18,932 nt of DNA from Azoarcus sp. (lineage in GTDB: Bacteria; Pseudomonadota; Gammaproteobacteria; Burkholderiales; Rhodocyclaceae): assembly GCA_031259795.1 (NCBI GenBank), contig JAIRLA010000073.1:1-18932 (forward strand), in the 5' to 3' direction. Below, one piece after another: positions 6,592 through 13,454 of the stretch. Both the position numbers and the translations under genes were made by a program. Within the stretch, counting starts at the first letter, position 1. Every line of letters starts with the position of its first letter. The notes under the pieces were generated by a model. It was not told the DNA's origin and made no database searches. It saw only the letters and a program-made list of their open reading frames with translations.

Positions 6592-7176
6592 ATGAAACAT
6601 CGCACGACCTTGCGCGTCCTGTTGGCCGCGTTGCTGGCCAGCGCATTCGCCAGCGCCGCGGCACTGGCCGCGCCGCCCGATCATGGCAAGGACGGCCGTG
6701 ACCGCGACCATCGTCCGGCGAAACGCCACGCCAAACCGCCGGCACATCGCGCCGAACCGCCAGCGCGTCGAGCCGGACCGCCAGCGCGTCGAGCCGAACC
6801 GCCGGCACATCGCGCCGGACCGCCAGTGGCCACCCGCCGCGCCGAACCCCGCCGCGCCCCGCCGCCATCCGCTCATTTCGAGAGCCGCCATCGCGGCGCC
6901 GCCAATGATTATTTCCGGCGCGCATACGTCAAGGGGCGCTGCCCGCCCGGACTCAGCCGCCGCGGCCCGAACTGTGTGCCGACCCACGCGCGCGCCTGGA
7001 GACGGGGCTACGTCTTGCCGCGCACCATCACCTATTACGACGTCCCGCATGCGCTGCTCGTCGAACTGCCGCCGCCGCCGCACGGGCACCGCTACGTGCG
7101 CGTGGCGGGCGACATCCTGCTGATCGCCATCGGCACCGGTATGGTGATTGATGCTCTCCAGGACATCTTTGATTGA
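6592..7176 (+). CDS. CigR/RcnB-like periplasmic protein with a Pro/Arg-rich repeat
   Basis: A 194-residue exported protein. A signal peptide (1-27, MKHRTTLR then an Ala/Leu core ending ALA-AP) is followed by a basic low-complexity region with four 7-residue repeats, [21 protein letters not shown] and PPAHRAG (encoded at 6736-6819). The C-terminal domain (about 134-194) has [18 protein letters not shown], then [20 protein letters not shown] and [10 protein letters not shown], the pattern of the RcnB superfamily and especially the CigR-type members. RcnB is a periplasmic Ni/Co homeostasis protein and CigR a Salmonella secreted anti-virulence factor; neither role can be assumed here. Two Cys (C117, C128) may form a disulfide. 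Start 6592 is chosen because AAGGAG (6575-6580) is 11 bases upstream. The in-frame ATG at 6583 is too close to that SD. Confidence 0.8.
   Translation: MKHRTTLRVLLAALLASAFASAAALAAPPDHGKDGRDRDHRPAKRHAKPPAHRAEPPARRAGPPARRAEPPAHRAGPPVATRRAEPRRAPPPSAHFESRHRGAANDYFRRAYVKGRCPPGLSRRGPNCVPTHARAWRRGYVLPRTITYYDVPHALLVELPPPPHGHRYVRVAGDILLIAIGTGMVIDALQDIFD
6736..6819 (+). repeat. Four 21-bp in-frame tandem units in the cigR-like gene
   Basis: The units begin at 6736, 6757, 6778 and 6799 and encode PPA(H/R)RA(E/G). The first and fourth share CCGCCGGCACATCGCGCCG, and the second and third share CCGCCAGCGCGTCGAGCCG, giving an A-B-B-A order. Being multiples of three, copy changes would lengthen or shorten the periplasmic linker without changing frame. 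Confidence 0.9.
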
Positions 7177-7254
7177 TGCGGCAAGCGAGCGGCGGCAGCC
7201 AAGCCTGCCGCCCGCGACGAGCCTGGAAATCCGCGAGGGACGCCGCCAGGAAAT

Positions 7255-7400
7255 CAGCGGCGCTGCGCGCCGTTTGGAACGAAACCCTCTCCCGGCCTTC
7301 GGCCACCCTCCCCCGCACGCGGGGGAGGGAAGTTCCCGCTCTCCACCGCGCCCGGGCCGCCCTCTCGCCGCCAAGCGGAGGAGGGGAGTCCATCGCAAGA
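7255..7400. repeat. Second copy of the REP/MITE-like element (right half)
   Basis: Bases 7255-7328 closely match 2062-2138: CAGCGGCGCTnCGCGCCG, then AACCCTCTCCCG, a CCTTCGG hairpin, and CCACCCTCCCCCGCA followed by GCGGGGGAGGG. A further degenerate piece ending GGAGGGGAGTCCATCGnAAGAA (~7379-7400) matches the flank at ~2136-2156. It fills most of the gap between the cigR-like gene and the 3' end of leuA. Its GC hairpins could affect 3' ends of both convergent transcripts. I see no gene here. Confidence 0.7.
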
Positions 7401-7475
7401 ATGCGCCATTGCGTGGGGGCGGCTGGGGCGGGCGTGGGAACGGCCTGGGTGGCCTGGAGGCCGCGAATGGCTGCG

Positions 7476-9011
7476 CTATAGCTGCGGGTTCAGTTTTTCG
7501 CCGCCCGCGTGCAGTTTGTTGAGCGCGTTCAGATAAGCCTTGGCCGAGGCGACGACGATGTCGGTGTCGGCGCCTTGCCCGTTGACGATGCGTTCGCCGC
7601 GGGCCAGGCGCACGGTGACTTCGCCTTGTGCGTCGGTGCCGGTGGTGATGGCGTTGACTGAATAGAGCAGCAGTTGTCCGCCGCTGCGGGCAATGGCTTC
7701 GATGGCCTTGAAGGCGGCGTCGACGGGGCCGGAGCCGGTGGCGTGGCTGCGGGTTTCTTTGCCGCCCATGGAAAGAACGATTTCGGCCTGGGGGCGCTCG
7801 CCGGTTTCGGAATGGAAACGGGTCGAGAGCAGGCGGAAATGTTCTTGCTCGGGGGTAACGGTTTCGTCGCTCATCAGGGCGTGCAGATCTTCGTCGAAGA
7901 TTTCGTGTTTTTTGTCGGCCAATTCCTTGAAGCGGGCGAAGGCGGCGTTGAGTTGTTCTTCGGAGCCGATTTCGATGCCGATTTCCCGCAGGCGGGCGCG
8001 GAAGGCGGTGCGGCCCGAGTGTTTGCCGAGCACCAGTCTGTTCGCGCCCCAGCCGACATCTTCGGCGCGCATGATTTCGTAGGTTTCGCGGTGCTTGAGC
8101 ACGCCGTCCTGGTGGATGCCGGATTCGTGGGCGAAGGCGTTCGCGCCGACGATGGCTTTGTTGGGCTGCACGGGGTAGCCGGTGATTTGCGATACCAGCC
8201 GCGAGGCCGGCACGATCTGGGTCGTGTCGATGCGGGTCCGCACCGGGAAAACATCGGCGCGGGTGCGCACCGCCATGACGATCTCTTCGAGCGAGGCATT
8301 GCCGGCGCGTTCGCCCAGGCCGTTGATCGTGCATTCCACCTGCCGCGCTCCGGCGCTGACCGCCGCCAAGGAGTTGGCGACGGCCAGTCCCAGGTCGTTG
8401 TGGCAATGCACCGACCAGATCACTTTGTCGGCGCCGGGGACTTTTTCGATCAGGGCGCGCAGGGTGGCGGCGTATTGCCCGGGGATGTTGTAGCCGACGG
8501 TATCGGGGACGTTGATGGTTTTCGCCCCGGCGCGGATGACGGCTTCGAAAATGCGCGCGAGGAAGTCGATTTCGGAACGCCCGGCGTCTTCAGCGGAAAA
8601 TTCGACGTCGTCGGTATATTCGCGCGCCCAGCCGATGGCTTTCACCGCTTGTTCGATCACCTGCGCGGGGGACATCCGCAGCTTTTTTTCCATGTGGATG
8701 GGGCTGGTGGCGATGAAGGTGTGGATTCTCTTCCTCGCCGCCGGGGCGATGGCTTCGCCAGCCCGGGCGATGTCGTTTTCGTTGGCGCGGGAAAGGCCGC
8801 ACACGGTGGATTCGCGGATGGCCGCCGCGATGGCGCGTACGGCCTCGAAGTCACCGGGCGAGGCCGCCGGAAAACCGGCTTCGATCACATCGACGCGCAT
8901 CCGTTCCAGTTGGCGGGCGATGCGCAGTTTTTCTTCCTGCGTCATTGATGCGCCGGGGCTTTGCTCGCCGTCGCGCAGGGTGGTGTCGAAAATAATCAGG
9001 GTGTCTTTCAT
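7476..9011 (-). CDS. leuA: 2-isopropylmalate synthase
   Basis: A full-length 511-residue LeuA of the standard bacterial (type 1) length. It condenses 2-oxoisovalerate with acetyl-CoA to 2-isopropylmalate, the first committed step of leucine synthesis, in the cytoplasm. The TIM-barrel catalytic domain carries [13 protein letters not shown] (10-22, with catalytic Arg13 and metal ligand Asp14), the metal-binding HCHND (202-206) and GLGERAGN (231-238), and [12 protein letters not shown] farther on. The C-terminal part (about 390-511) is the leucine-binding allosteric domain. The start ATG overlaps the pssA stop as ATGA, implying translational coupling in a pssA-leuA operon, an arrangement seen in betaproteobacteria, usually behind ilvBHC. 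The ilv genes are not in this window. No leader peptide or T-box is visible. Identification is secure. Confidence 0.97.
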   Translation of the reverse strand: MKDTLIIFDTTLRDGEQSPGASMTQEEKLRIARQLERMRVDVIEAGFPAASPGDFEAVRAIAAAIRESTVCGLSRANENDIARAGEAIAPAARKRIHTFIATSPIHMEKKLRMSPAQVIEQAVKAIGWAREYTDDVEFSAEDAGRSEIDFLARIFEAVIRAGAKTINVPDTVGYNIPGQYAATLRALIEKVPGADKVIWSVHCHNDLGLAVANSLAAVSAGARQVECTINGLGERAGNASLEEIVMAVRTRADVFPVRTRIDTTQIVPASRLVSQITGYPVQPNKAIVGANAFAHESGIHQDGVLKHRETYEIMRAEDVGWGANRLVLGKHSGRTAFRARLREIGIEIGSEEQLNAAFARFKELADKKHEIFDEDLHALMSDETVTPEQEHFRLLSTRFHSETGERPQAEIVLSMGGKETRSHATGSGPVDAAFKAIEAIARSGGQLLLYSVNAITTGTDAQGEVTVRLARGERIVNGQGADTDIVVASAKAYLNALNKLHAGGEKLNPQL

Positions 9012-9931
9012 GCTTGTTCCGATTGGCCTGAATCCGGGGATGAGGCGTCTTGCGCCCGCTGCGCGGGAGGCGTCTCCGCCGCGGGAGGCTCCGCGAGAAT
9101 GGTGTCGGCGGAATGAATGGACTGCGCTGTTTCCGTCGCGGAAGCATGGCGCGCATCGGATTCATCATCTTGCGGCGGCCTCGTCGACGGGGCGGCGCTT
9201 TGCGCGCGTTGCCGCTGCCAGCGCCAGGCATAGAGCGCGTAACCGGACAGGGCGTAGCCGACGAACAATGCGAAGAAGATGCCCGGCGGGTAAGAGGCGC
9301 CCAGGGCGAAAGCCAGTACCACGGCGATGACGGCGATGAACGGTACGCTTTTGCGCAGGTTGATGCTCTTGCCGCTCCAGAACGGGACATTGCTCACCAT
9401 GGAAATACCGGCGAAAAGGGTGAGCAGGCAAGCCAGCCAGCGCGCATCCGCGCCGTTCGTGCCGTTGTCGATGCTCACCCACACCAGTCCCGCGATCAGC
9501 GCGGCGGCAGCGGGGCTGGGCAGGCCCTGGAAAAAGCGTTTGTCGACGATGTCGATATTGGTGTTGAAACGGGCCAGCCGCAACGCCGCGCCGGCGCAAT
9601 AGATGAAGGCGACGATCCAGCCGAGTTTGCCCAGTCCCATGAGCGCCCATTCATAGACCACCAGCGCTGGCGCCGCGCCGAAGCACACCATGTCGGAGAG
9701 CGAATCGTATTCCGCGCCGAATTCGCTTTGTGTCTGGGTCAGCCGGGCGATGCGTCCATCGAGTCCATCGAAGACCATCGCCACGAAGATGGCGATGGCG
9801 GCGATCTCGAAATGCTCGTTCATCGCCTGCACAATGGCGAAAAAGCCGCAGAAGAGCGCGGCGGTGGTAAATAGATTGGGCAGGATATAGATACCGCGGC
9901 GGCGCGGGCGCGGAAAAGCGGGCAGTGTCAT
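9008..9931 (-). CDS. pssA: CDP-diacylglycerol-serine O-phosphatidyltransferase
   Basis: A 307-residue integral membrane enzyme that makes phosphatidylserine from CDP-diacylglycerol and L-serine, the precursor of phosphatidylethanolamine. The CDP-alcohol phosphatidyltransferase signature D-G-x2-A-R-x8-G-x3-D-x3-D is complete (Asp58, Gly59, Ala62, Arg63, Gly72, Asp76, Asp80). About six to seven hydrophobic segments follow up to residue ~235. The last ~70 residues form a hydrophilic Pro/Ala/Ser-rich tail that adds length beyond the core enzyme. The frame stays open 86 codons upstream, but [19 protein letters not shown] is the conserved family N-terminus, so 9931 is chosen. The RBS is weak. The common partner psd is not immediately upstream here. 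leuA is coupled downstream by an ATGA overlap. Confidence 0.93.
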   Translation of the reverse strand: MTLPAFPRPRRRGIYILPNLFTTAALFCGFFAIVQAMNEHFEIAAIAIFVAMVFDGLDGRIARLTQTQSEFGAEYDSLSDMVCFGAAPALVVYEWALMGLGKLGWIVAFIYCAGAALRLARFNTNIDIVDKRFFQGLPSPAAAALIAGLVWVSIDNGTNGADARWLACLLTLFAGISMVSNVPFWSGKSINLRKSVPFIAVIAVVLAFALGASYPPGIFFALFVGYALSGYALYAWRWQRQRAQSAAPSTRPPQDDESDARHASATETAQSIHSADTILAEPPAAETPPAQRAQDASSPDSGQSEQA

Positions 9932-10274
9932 GGCAAGGGCGATCGGTAATGAGTCGTCGGAACGATGGAGTCGGGACGATGATTCTAGCGCATTGCTCCA
10001 GGCGAGGATGGCGACTTCCGGGACGATTGGCCGCGCTTCGCGCCTGTTCGGAAATCGCTGTGGCGAGAGGTCTCGCCGCCCGGAGTGGCGCCGTTGCATG
10101 TCGACATCCCGCGCTGGCGCCGCCGTTTGCCCGCGCCGGGAGCAGGGAAGGATGGCGAATCGCGCCGGGCGGCCGGCGCGCCTGTTCAATCATCGAGCGG
10201 CATGGCCGCATGGAATCCCGTGCAACGGACGTTCCCGTTTCCTTGAGTGAAGAATTCCGGCGGGGCGGGCCATT
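9932..10274. other. Intergenic region between bfr and pssA, nothing recognised
   Basis: These 343 GC-rich bases should contain the 3' end of the bacterioferritin transcript and the promoter of pssA-leuA (both minus strand). I see no strong -35/-10 pair, no hairpin with a T-tract, and no frame with an RBS. The pssA frame remains open across most of it but has no family similarity there. Confidence 0.4.
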
Positions 10275-10745
10275 TCACCCTATCTGCGATTGCAGATAAT
10301 TGGCCAGGCCGATATGTTCGATGAGATGAAGCTGTTTTTCCAGCCAGTGCGTGTGGTCTTCCTCGGTGTCGTCCAGCATTTTTTCGAGGATTTCGCGGGT
10401 GAGATAATCCCCGGCGGCCTCGCATTCCGCGATGACGGCGCGCAGGTTGCGAATGACCGAATATTCCAGTTCCAGATCGCTTTTCAACATGGATCGCGCG
10501 TCCTGTCCGATTTTGAGCGCTTCGCGTTTTGCCAGGTTGGGGACGCCTTCCAGGAAAAGGATGCGCGCAATCAAGGCGCGGGAATGCTCGCGCTCGTCTT
10601 CCATTTCGTGGTTCGTGCGCTCGAACAGGCGCGTGAAGCCCCAGTTCCTGTACATTTCGGCATGACAGAAATATTGGTCGATGGCGGTCAGCTCTCCCGC
10701 CAGGAGGTCGTTGAGACGCTCGATGATCTTGGCGTTGCCTTGCAT
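10275..10745 (-). CDS. bfr: Bacterioferritin subunit with intact ferroxidase centre, lacking haem-ligand Met52
   Basis: A 156-residue bacterioferritin of normal length, a four-helix bundle that forms 24-mer iron-storage shells. The dinuclear ferroxidase ligands are present: Glu18, Glu51, His54, Glu94, Glu128 and His131 (the last two shifted by one from E. coli Glu127/His130). Position 52, the haem-ligating Met in haem-binding subunits, is Arg (ED-E51-R52-E-H54). This subunit should therefore oxidise Fe(II) but not ligate inter-subunit haem by itself. AGGAG lies about ten bases before the ATG. The second bfr gene is 60 bases upstream on the same strand, so the two are likely cotranscribed and assemble together, as in other organisms with two Bfr subunit types. 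Confidence 0.95.
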   Translation of the reverse strand: MQGNAKIIERLNDLLAGELTAIDQYFCHAEMYRNWGFTRLFERTNHEMEDEREHSRALIARILFLEGVPNLAKREALKIGQDARSMLKSDLELEYSVIRNLRAVIAECEAAGDYLTREILEKMLDDTEEDHTHWLEKQLHLIEHIGLANYLQSQIG

Positions 10746-10754
10746 GGTTTCTTC

Positions 10755-10805
10755 TCTCCTCGTGTCGGCGCATGGCCGGTTTTGCCTGGATTTGCCTGGT
10801 TTTGC
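10755..10805. repeat. Short TTTGCCTGG direct repeats between the two bfr genes
   Basis: In the 60-base gap, TTTGCCTGG or TTTGCCTAT occurs three times in a row (about 10780-10809), with an 11-12 base spacing. It lies at the 3' end of the upstream bfr and may simply be a small slippage duplication. Confidence 0.5.
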
Positions 10806-11282
10806 CTATTCGTCTTCTTGAATCTGCGTTTGCAGATAGTTTTCCTTGCCGATCTCGACGATCAATTCCAGTTGCGTTTCCAGGAAGTCGATGCGCTCTT
10901 CGCTGTTTTCGAGCAAATCTTCGAGCAAGTCGCGCGAGACGAAATCCCGCGCCGTTTCGCAATGGGAAATGGCCTCCCGCAAGGATGCGCGCGCAATGGT
11001 TTCCAGATCGAGGTCGCCTCTGATGCATTCGGGCACGTTTTCGCCGATCAGGAGTTTGTTCAGGTTTTGCAGATTGGGCAGCCCTTCCAATAGCAGGATG
11101 CGCGCGATCAGTTTGTCGGCGCGTTTCATTTCCTGGATGGATGCTTTGTATTCGTATTTGCCGAGGCGCCCGAAACCCCAGTTGTCATACATCCGGGCGT
11201 GAAGAAAATACTGGTTGATGGCGGTCAGCTCATGACAGAGCTGTCGATTGAGAAACTTGACGACCTGCTTTTCGCCCTGCAT
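10806..11282 (-). CDS. bfr: Bacterioferritin subunit with haem-ligand Met52 but degenerate ferroxidase centre
   Basis: A 158-residue paralogue of the neighbouring Bfr. It keeps Met52 (QE-M52-K), the residue that ligates haem between subunits, and Glu18, Glu51 and Glu94. His54 is replaced by Arg, and the C-terminal ferroxidase pair (E. coli Glu127/His130) aligns with Ser127/Arg130. It should therefore bind haem in the shell but have an impaired diiron site. This complements the downstream subunit, which has the opposite pattern. Known two-subunit bacterioferritins show such a division of labour. GGAG lies seven bases before the ATG, and a plausible promoter is at 11312-11340. Confidence 0.95.
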   Translation of the reverse strand: MQGEKQVVKFLNRQLCHELTAINQYFLHARMYDNWGFGRLGKYEYKASIQEMKRADKLIARILLLEGLPNLQNLNKLLIGENVPECIRGDLDLETIARASLREAISHCETARDFVSRDLLEDLLENSEERIDFLETQLELIVEIGKENYLQTQIQEDE

Positions 11283-11311
11283 GAAAAAACTCCGGAGACC
11301 ATGACGCGGTT

Positions 11312-11340
11312 ATCCTAGCATCCGGCGCCGGAACAGTAAA
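11312..11340 (-). promoter_or_regulatory. Candidate promoter of the bfr-bfr pair
   Basis: On the minus strand, TTTACT (11340-11335) and TAGGAT (11317-11312) are spaced by 17 bases, four of six matches each, with the -10 about 30 bases before the ATG at 11282. The spacer contains the perfect 12-base palindrome TCCGGCGCCGGA (11321-11332), a possible operator. With this, the bfr pair could be transcribed apart from bfd. Confidence 0.4.
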
Positions 11341-11369
11341 GCCAGCGATCATGACGCGGCAGCGGGGGA

Positions 11370-11585
11370 TCACCATCCCCCCGCGTCGCTTCCGGCCCGG
11401 CTGGCGTTCTCGCCCTGCCGGAACGCGCGCCCTTCGGTCAGGCACGCGCGCGCGCACACCGCGCAACGCCCGCAGCCGTCCGTGACGCCCAGTTGCCGGC
11501 GCAGATCGCGCAGACAATCGGCGCCGTCGCGCGCTGCTTCGTGAATCTGGCGTTCGGTGACGCCCTGGCAGATGCAAACGTACAT
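11370..11585 (-). CDS. bfd: Bacterioferritin-associated ferredoxin
   Basis: A 71-residue [2Fe-2S] protein. The cluster ligands Cys4, Cys6, Cys38 and Cys41 (CIC near the start; CGRC at 38-41) are at the positions known for E. coli and Pseudomonas Bfd, with the helix-turn-helix-like fold between. Bfd docks at the haem of bacterioferritin and passes electrons inward to reduce and release stored iron. The frame extends 20 codons upstream, but MYVCICQGVTE is the family N-terminus and GAGG lies eight bases before 11585. It lies upstream of the two bfr genes on the same strand (87-base gap). Bfd is usually induced by iron limitation, and an AT-rich dyad overlapping its promoter fits that. The last ~20 residues are variable. 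Confidence 0.95.
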   Translation of the reverse strand: MYVCICQGVTERQIHEAARDGADCLRDLRRQLGVTDGCGRCAVCARACLTEGRAFRQGENASRAGSDAGGW

Positions 11586-11646
11586 GGGGCAAACCTCGTT
11601 GGTGCAGGGCGGCGAAGTCGCCGCGCGGACATGGCGGGCAGGCAAA

Positions 11647-11688
11647 CAATAATTGATACTATTATTGTTATTGCCCCTGTCTTGTCAA
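11647..11688 (-). promoter_or_regulatory. Strong bfd promoter overlapped by an AT-rich dyad (candidate iron/Fur operator)
   Basis: On the minus strand, a perfect -35 TTGACA (11688-11683) and the -10 AATAAT (11666-11661, five of six) are 16 bases apart. An exact inverted repeat, CAATAAT (11647-11653) and ATTATTG (11661-11667) with a 7-base centre TGATACT, covers the -10 and the likely start point near 11654. Fur boxes are AT-rich dyads rich in GATAAT/ATTATC-type hexamers placed just so. The match to the Fur consensus is partial, so the regulator is inferred from gene function and position. Confidence 0.6.
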
Positions 11689-11749
11689 GCGCCACATCTT
11701 TCCCCCAGGTGAAAAACACCGCTTCCCCGAAAACAGGAAGACATCGCTG

Positions 11750-11755
11750 TATAGT
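11750..11755 (+). promoter_or_regulatory. Candidate -10 of the PHB depolymerase gene
   Basis: TATAGT, preceded by GCTG, matches the -10 consensus at five of six positions and lies 41 bases before the ATG at 11797. No good -35 hexamer is visible at the right distance, so an activator may be needed or the call may be chance. It would make the bfd-phaZ gap a divergent promoter region. Confidence 0.3.
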
Positions 11756-11796
11756 AGTGACGTCTCTCGCCGTTTTTCCCGTCTTCCGGAACCTCC

Positions 11797-12798
11797 ATGC
11801 CACTATCCGTCCTGCGCTCATCCTGTCTGCTCCTGTGCCTTGCGGCCATCGCCGTCCACGCCGCCGAACCCTTGCCGGCCCTGGACGCGGAAAGCAAGGA
11901 TTTGACTGTTTCCGGACTTTCATCCGGCGCCTTCATGGCGGTGCAATTCCATGTGGCGCATTCCGCGCTGGTGCGCGGGGCGGGCATCCTCGCGGGCGGG
12001 CCGTATTACTGCGCCCAGGGCAGCGTCATGCGCGCGCTCTCGTCTTGCATGTCACCCGGTTTTTTCACGCCGCTTCCCGGGCCGGATGCCTTGCGCGAGG
12101 AAGTGGAAAAGCAGGCGGCGGCGCAACGTATCGATGCGCCCGGGAACCTGGCCCAAAGTCGCGTCTGGCTGCTTTCCGGCGGACAGGATCGCGTCGTGAA
12201 GAGCGCGGTGGTGGAAGCCGCGCGCGTCTTTTACCGGCAATGGCTGCCCGAAGCCGCCATCGTCCATGAGCGCCTGCCCGATGCCGGACATGCCATGATC
12301 GCGCCGCAAGCCGCGCAAGCGGGAGCATGCGCGGCAAGCGCGCCGCCTTTCATCAATCATTGCGGCGATTTCGATGCCCCGGGCCGCCTGCTCGTGCATT
12401 TGCTGGGCGGCCTGTCCGCGCCGGCGAAAAAAGCGGCGGGGGAACTGCTCGCTTTCGATCAGCGCGAATTCATTCGTCCGGAAGCGGGCATGGCGGAGAG
12501 CGCCTATGTCTACATTCCCGCCGGCTGCCGCGCCGGCGGTTGCCGCATCCACATCGCCTTCCATGGCTGCCGCCAGAACGCGGCGGCGATGGGGGAAACC
12601 TATGCGCGCGAATCCGGCTACAACCGCTGGGCTGAAAGCAACCGCCTGATCGTGCTCTATCCCCAGACTTCAACCCGGAAAGACGCGAATGGGTGCTGGG
12701 ATTGGTGGGGATATACCGGCTCCGGCTATCACACCCGCTCCGCCCCGCAAATCGGCGCCGTCCGCGCCATGGTCGAACGGCTGGCGGCGAAACCGTGA
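11797..12798 (+). CDS. Secreted PHB depolymerase family esterase
   Basis: A 333-residue exported hydrolase of the alpha/beta fold. The signal peptide covers residues 1-22 (hydrophobic core LLLCLAAIAVHA). The lipase box GLSSG (40-44) sits unusually near the N-terminus, which is the circularly permuted arrangement of fungal-type extracellular PHB depolymerases. The likely triad is Ser42, Asp131 (SGGQD) and His165 (PDAGH), with spacing close to the Penicillium funiculosum enzyme (Ser39, Asp121, His155). The C-terminal region has HGC (256-258), YPQ (288-290) and an aromatic WDWWGY (301-306) that may bind polymer. It would cleave poly(3-hydroxybutyrate) or related short esters outside the cytoplasm. 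Many Cys pairs fit an oxidised protein. There is no separate substrate-binding domain or PEP-CTERM tag. The exact substrate is not proven. Confidence 0.85.
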   Translation: MPLSVLRSSCLLLCLAAIAVHAAEPLPALDAESKDLTVSGLSSGAFMAVQFHVAHSALVRGAGILAGGPYYCAQGSVMRALSSCMSPGFFTPLPGPDALREEVEKQAAAQRIDAPGNLAQSRVWLLSGGQDRVVKSAVVEAARVFYRQWLPEAAIVHERLPDAGHAMIAPQAAQAGACAASAPPFINHCGDFDAPGRLLVHLLGGLSAPAKKAAGELLAFDQREFIRPEAGMAESAYVYIPAGCRAGGCRIHIAFHGCRQNAAAMGETYARESGYNRWAESNRLIVLYPQTSTRKDANGCWDWWGYTGSGYHTRSAPQIGAVRAMVERLAAKP

Positions 12799-12799
12799 G

Positions 12800-12821
12800 G
12801 AGGCGATACCTTCATCGCCTC
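12800..12821 (+). terminator. Weak hairpin after the PHB depolymerase gene
   Basis: GAGGCGAT (12800-12807) and ATCGCCTC (12814-12821) are perfectly complementary with a six-base loop, directly after the stop codon. No T-tract follows at once; a run of eight T lies ~30 bases further (about 12855-12861), at the end of the convergent STAS gene. It may aid termination or only mark the transcript end. Confidence 0.35.
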
Positions 12822-12859
12822 GCATCTGGGACTCGTTTTCCGGGCGGATTCCGTTTTTT

Positions 12860-13270
12860 TTACGTGTCCGCCCCCGGGGTATTGGCCGTTCCGGCGTCCT
12901 GGCCGGCTTCCGTGATGGAAGGCGGGCTGGCGTCCAGCCAGAGGCGGGCTTCTTCTTCGTTGTCGAACACCTGTATCTCCGCGTCGACGAAGAACTGCGA
13001 CACCCACGCGCTCCAAGTCACCCACTGATCGTCGGTCAGGATGGCGATACGGCGGAAATCGTGCGCGTGCCGGCGGGAATGGCGGATTTCTTCCACGACG
13101 AGGTCGACGGTGAAACTGGCCATCTCGCGCAGATCGAACAGCAGATCCACGGCGCCGTCGAACTTGATCCTGTAGTCGGCCAGTTCTTCGAATTCACGGT
13201 AATCGGCCAGGGTGAATTCGCCGAGAACGATGGCGGTAATCAGGCTGCCGTTATTGTCGATGCTGATCAT
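12860..13270 (-). CDS. SpoIIAA/STAS-like domain protein
   Basis: A 136-residue soluble protein whose body (about 1-115) has the alternating strand/helix pattern of SpoIIAA-like (STAS/SEC14-type) domains: MISIDNNGSLITAIVLGEFT, then a central FDGAVDLLFDLREM strand and a later RIAILTDDQW strand. A low-complexity Pro/Ala/Thr tail follows. Such proteins are found widely in proteobacteria and their role is not established; stress or regulatory lipid-binding functions have been suggested. The start at 13270 has GGAG seven bases upstream. The frame extends 11 codons further without an RBS. It is convergent with the PHB depolymerase gene and has no obvious operon partner. Family assignment is moderate. 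Confidence 0.7.
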   Translation of the reverse strand: MISIDNNGSLITAIVLGEFTLADYREFEELADYRIKFDGAVDLLFDLREMASFTVDLVVEEIRHSRRHAHDFRRIAILTDDQWVTWSAWVSQFFVDAEIQVFDNEEEARLWLDASPPSITEAGQDAGTANTPGADT

Positions 13271-13454
13271 GTGTGATCTCCGTATCGTTGTGGATATGGG
13301 CATTACTATACCCGGCCCGGGGCGGTTTCATGCCGGGTGCGCGGCGCGGCTTCCGCGCCCGGAAACCGTGACGGATGAAACGCCGGCGTTTGGCGCCGGC
13401 TCCGCGTCGTCCGCGATGCCGTCATGATCACGGCATGGCGCGCCCCCTGTTGGC
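13271..13454. other. Intergenic gap with a GC hairpin
   Basis: These 184 bases lie between the membrane sulfatase stop and the STAS-like gene start, both minus strand. GCCGGCG (13382-13388) and CGCCGGC (13394-13400) form a stem of seven with a five-base loop, perhaps the 3' end of the sulfatase transcript, but the T-tract is poor. The STAS gene promoter should be within 13275-13330. No clear hexamers stand out. Confidence 0.35.

Noticed and set aside
6454..8406. 650-codon minus-strand frame spanning the cigR-like gene, the repeat and part of leuA
   Set aside because: It crosses intergenic REP DNA and out-of-frame leuA and is extremely Arg/Pro/His-rich. It is not a real protein.
7674..8948. 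424-codon plus-strand frame opposite leuA
   Set aside because: It is antisense to a full LeuA with all catalytic motifs; its own translation has no recognisable domain.
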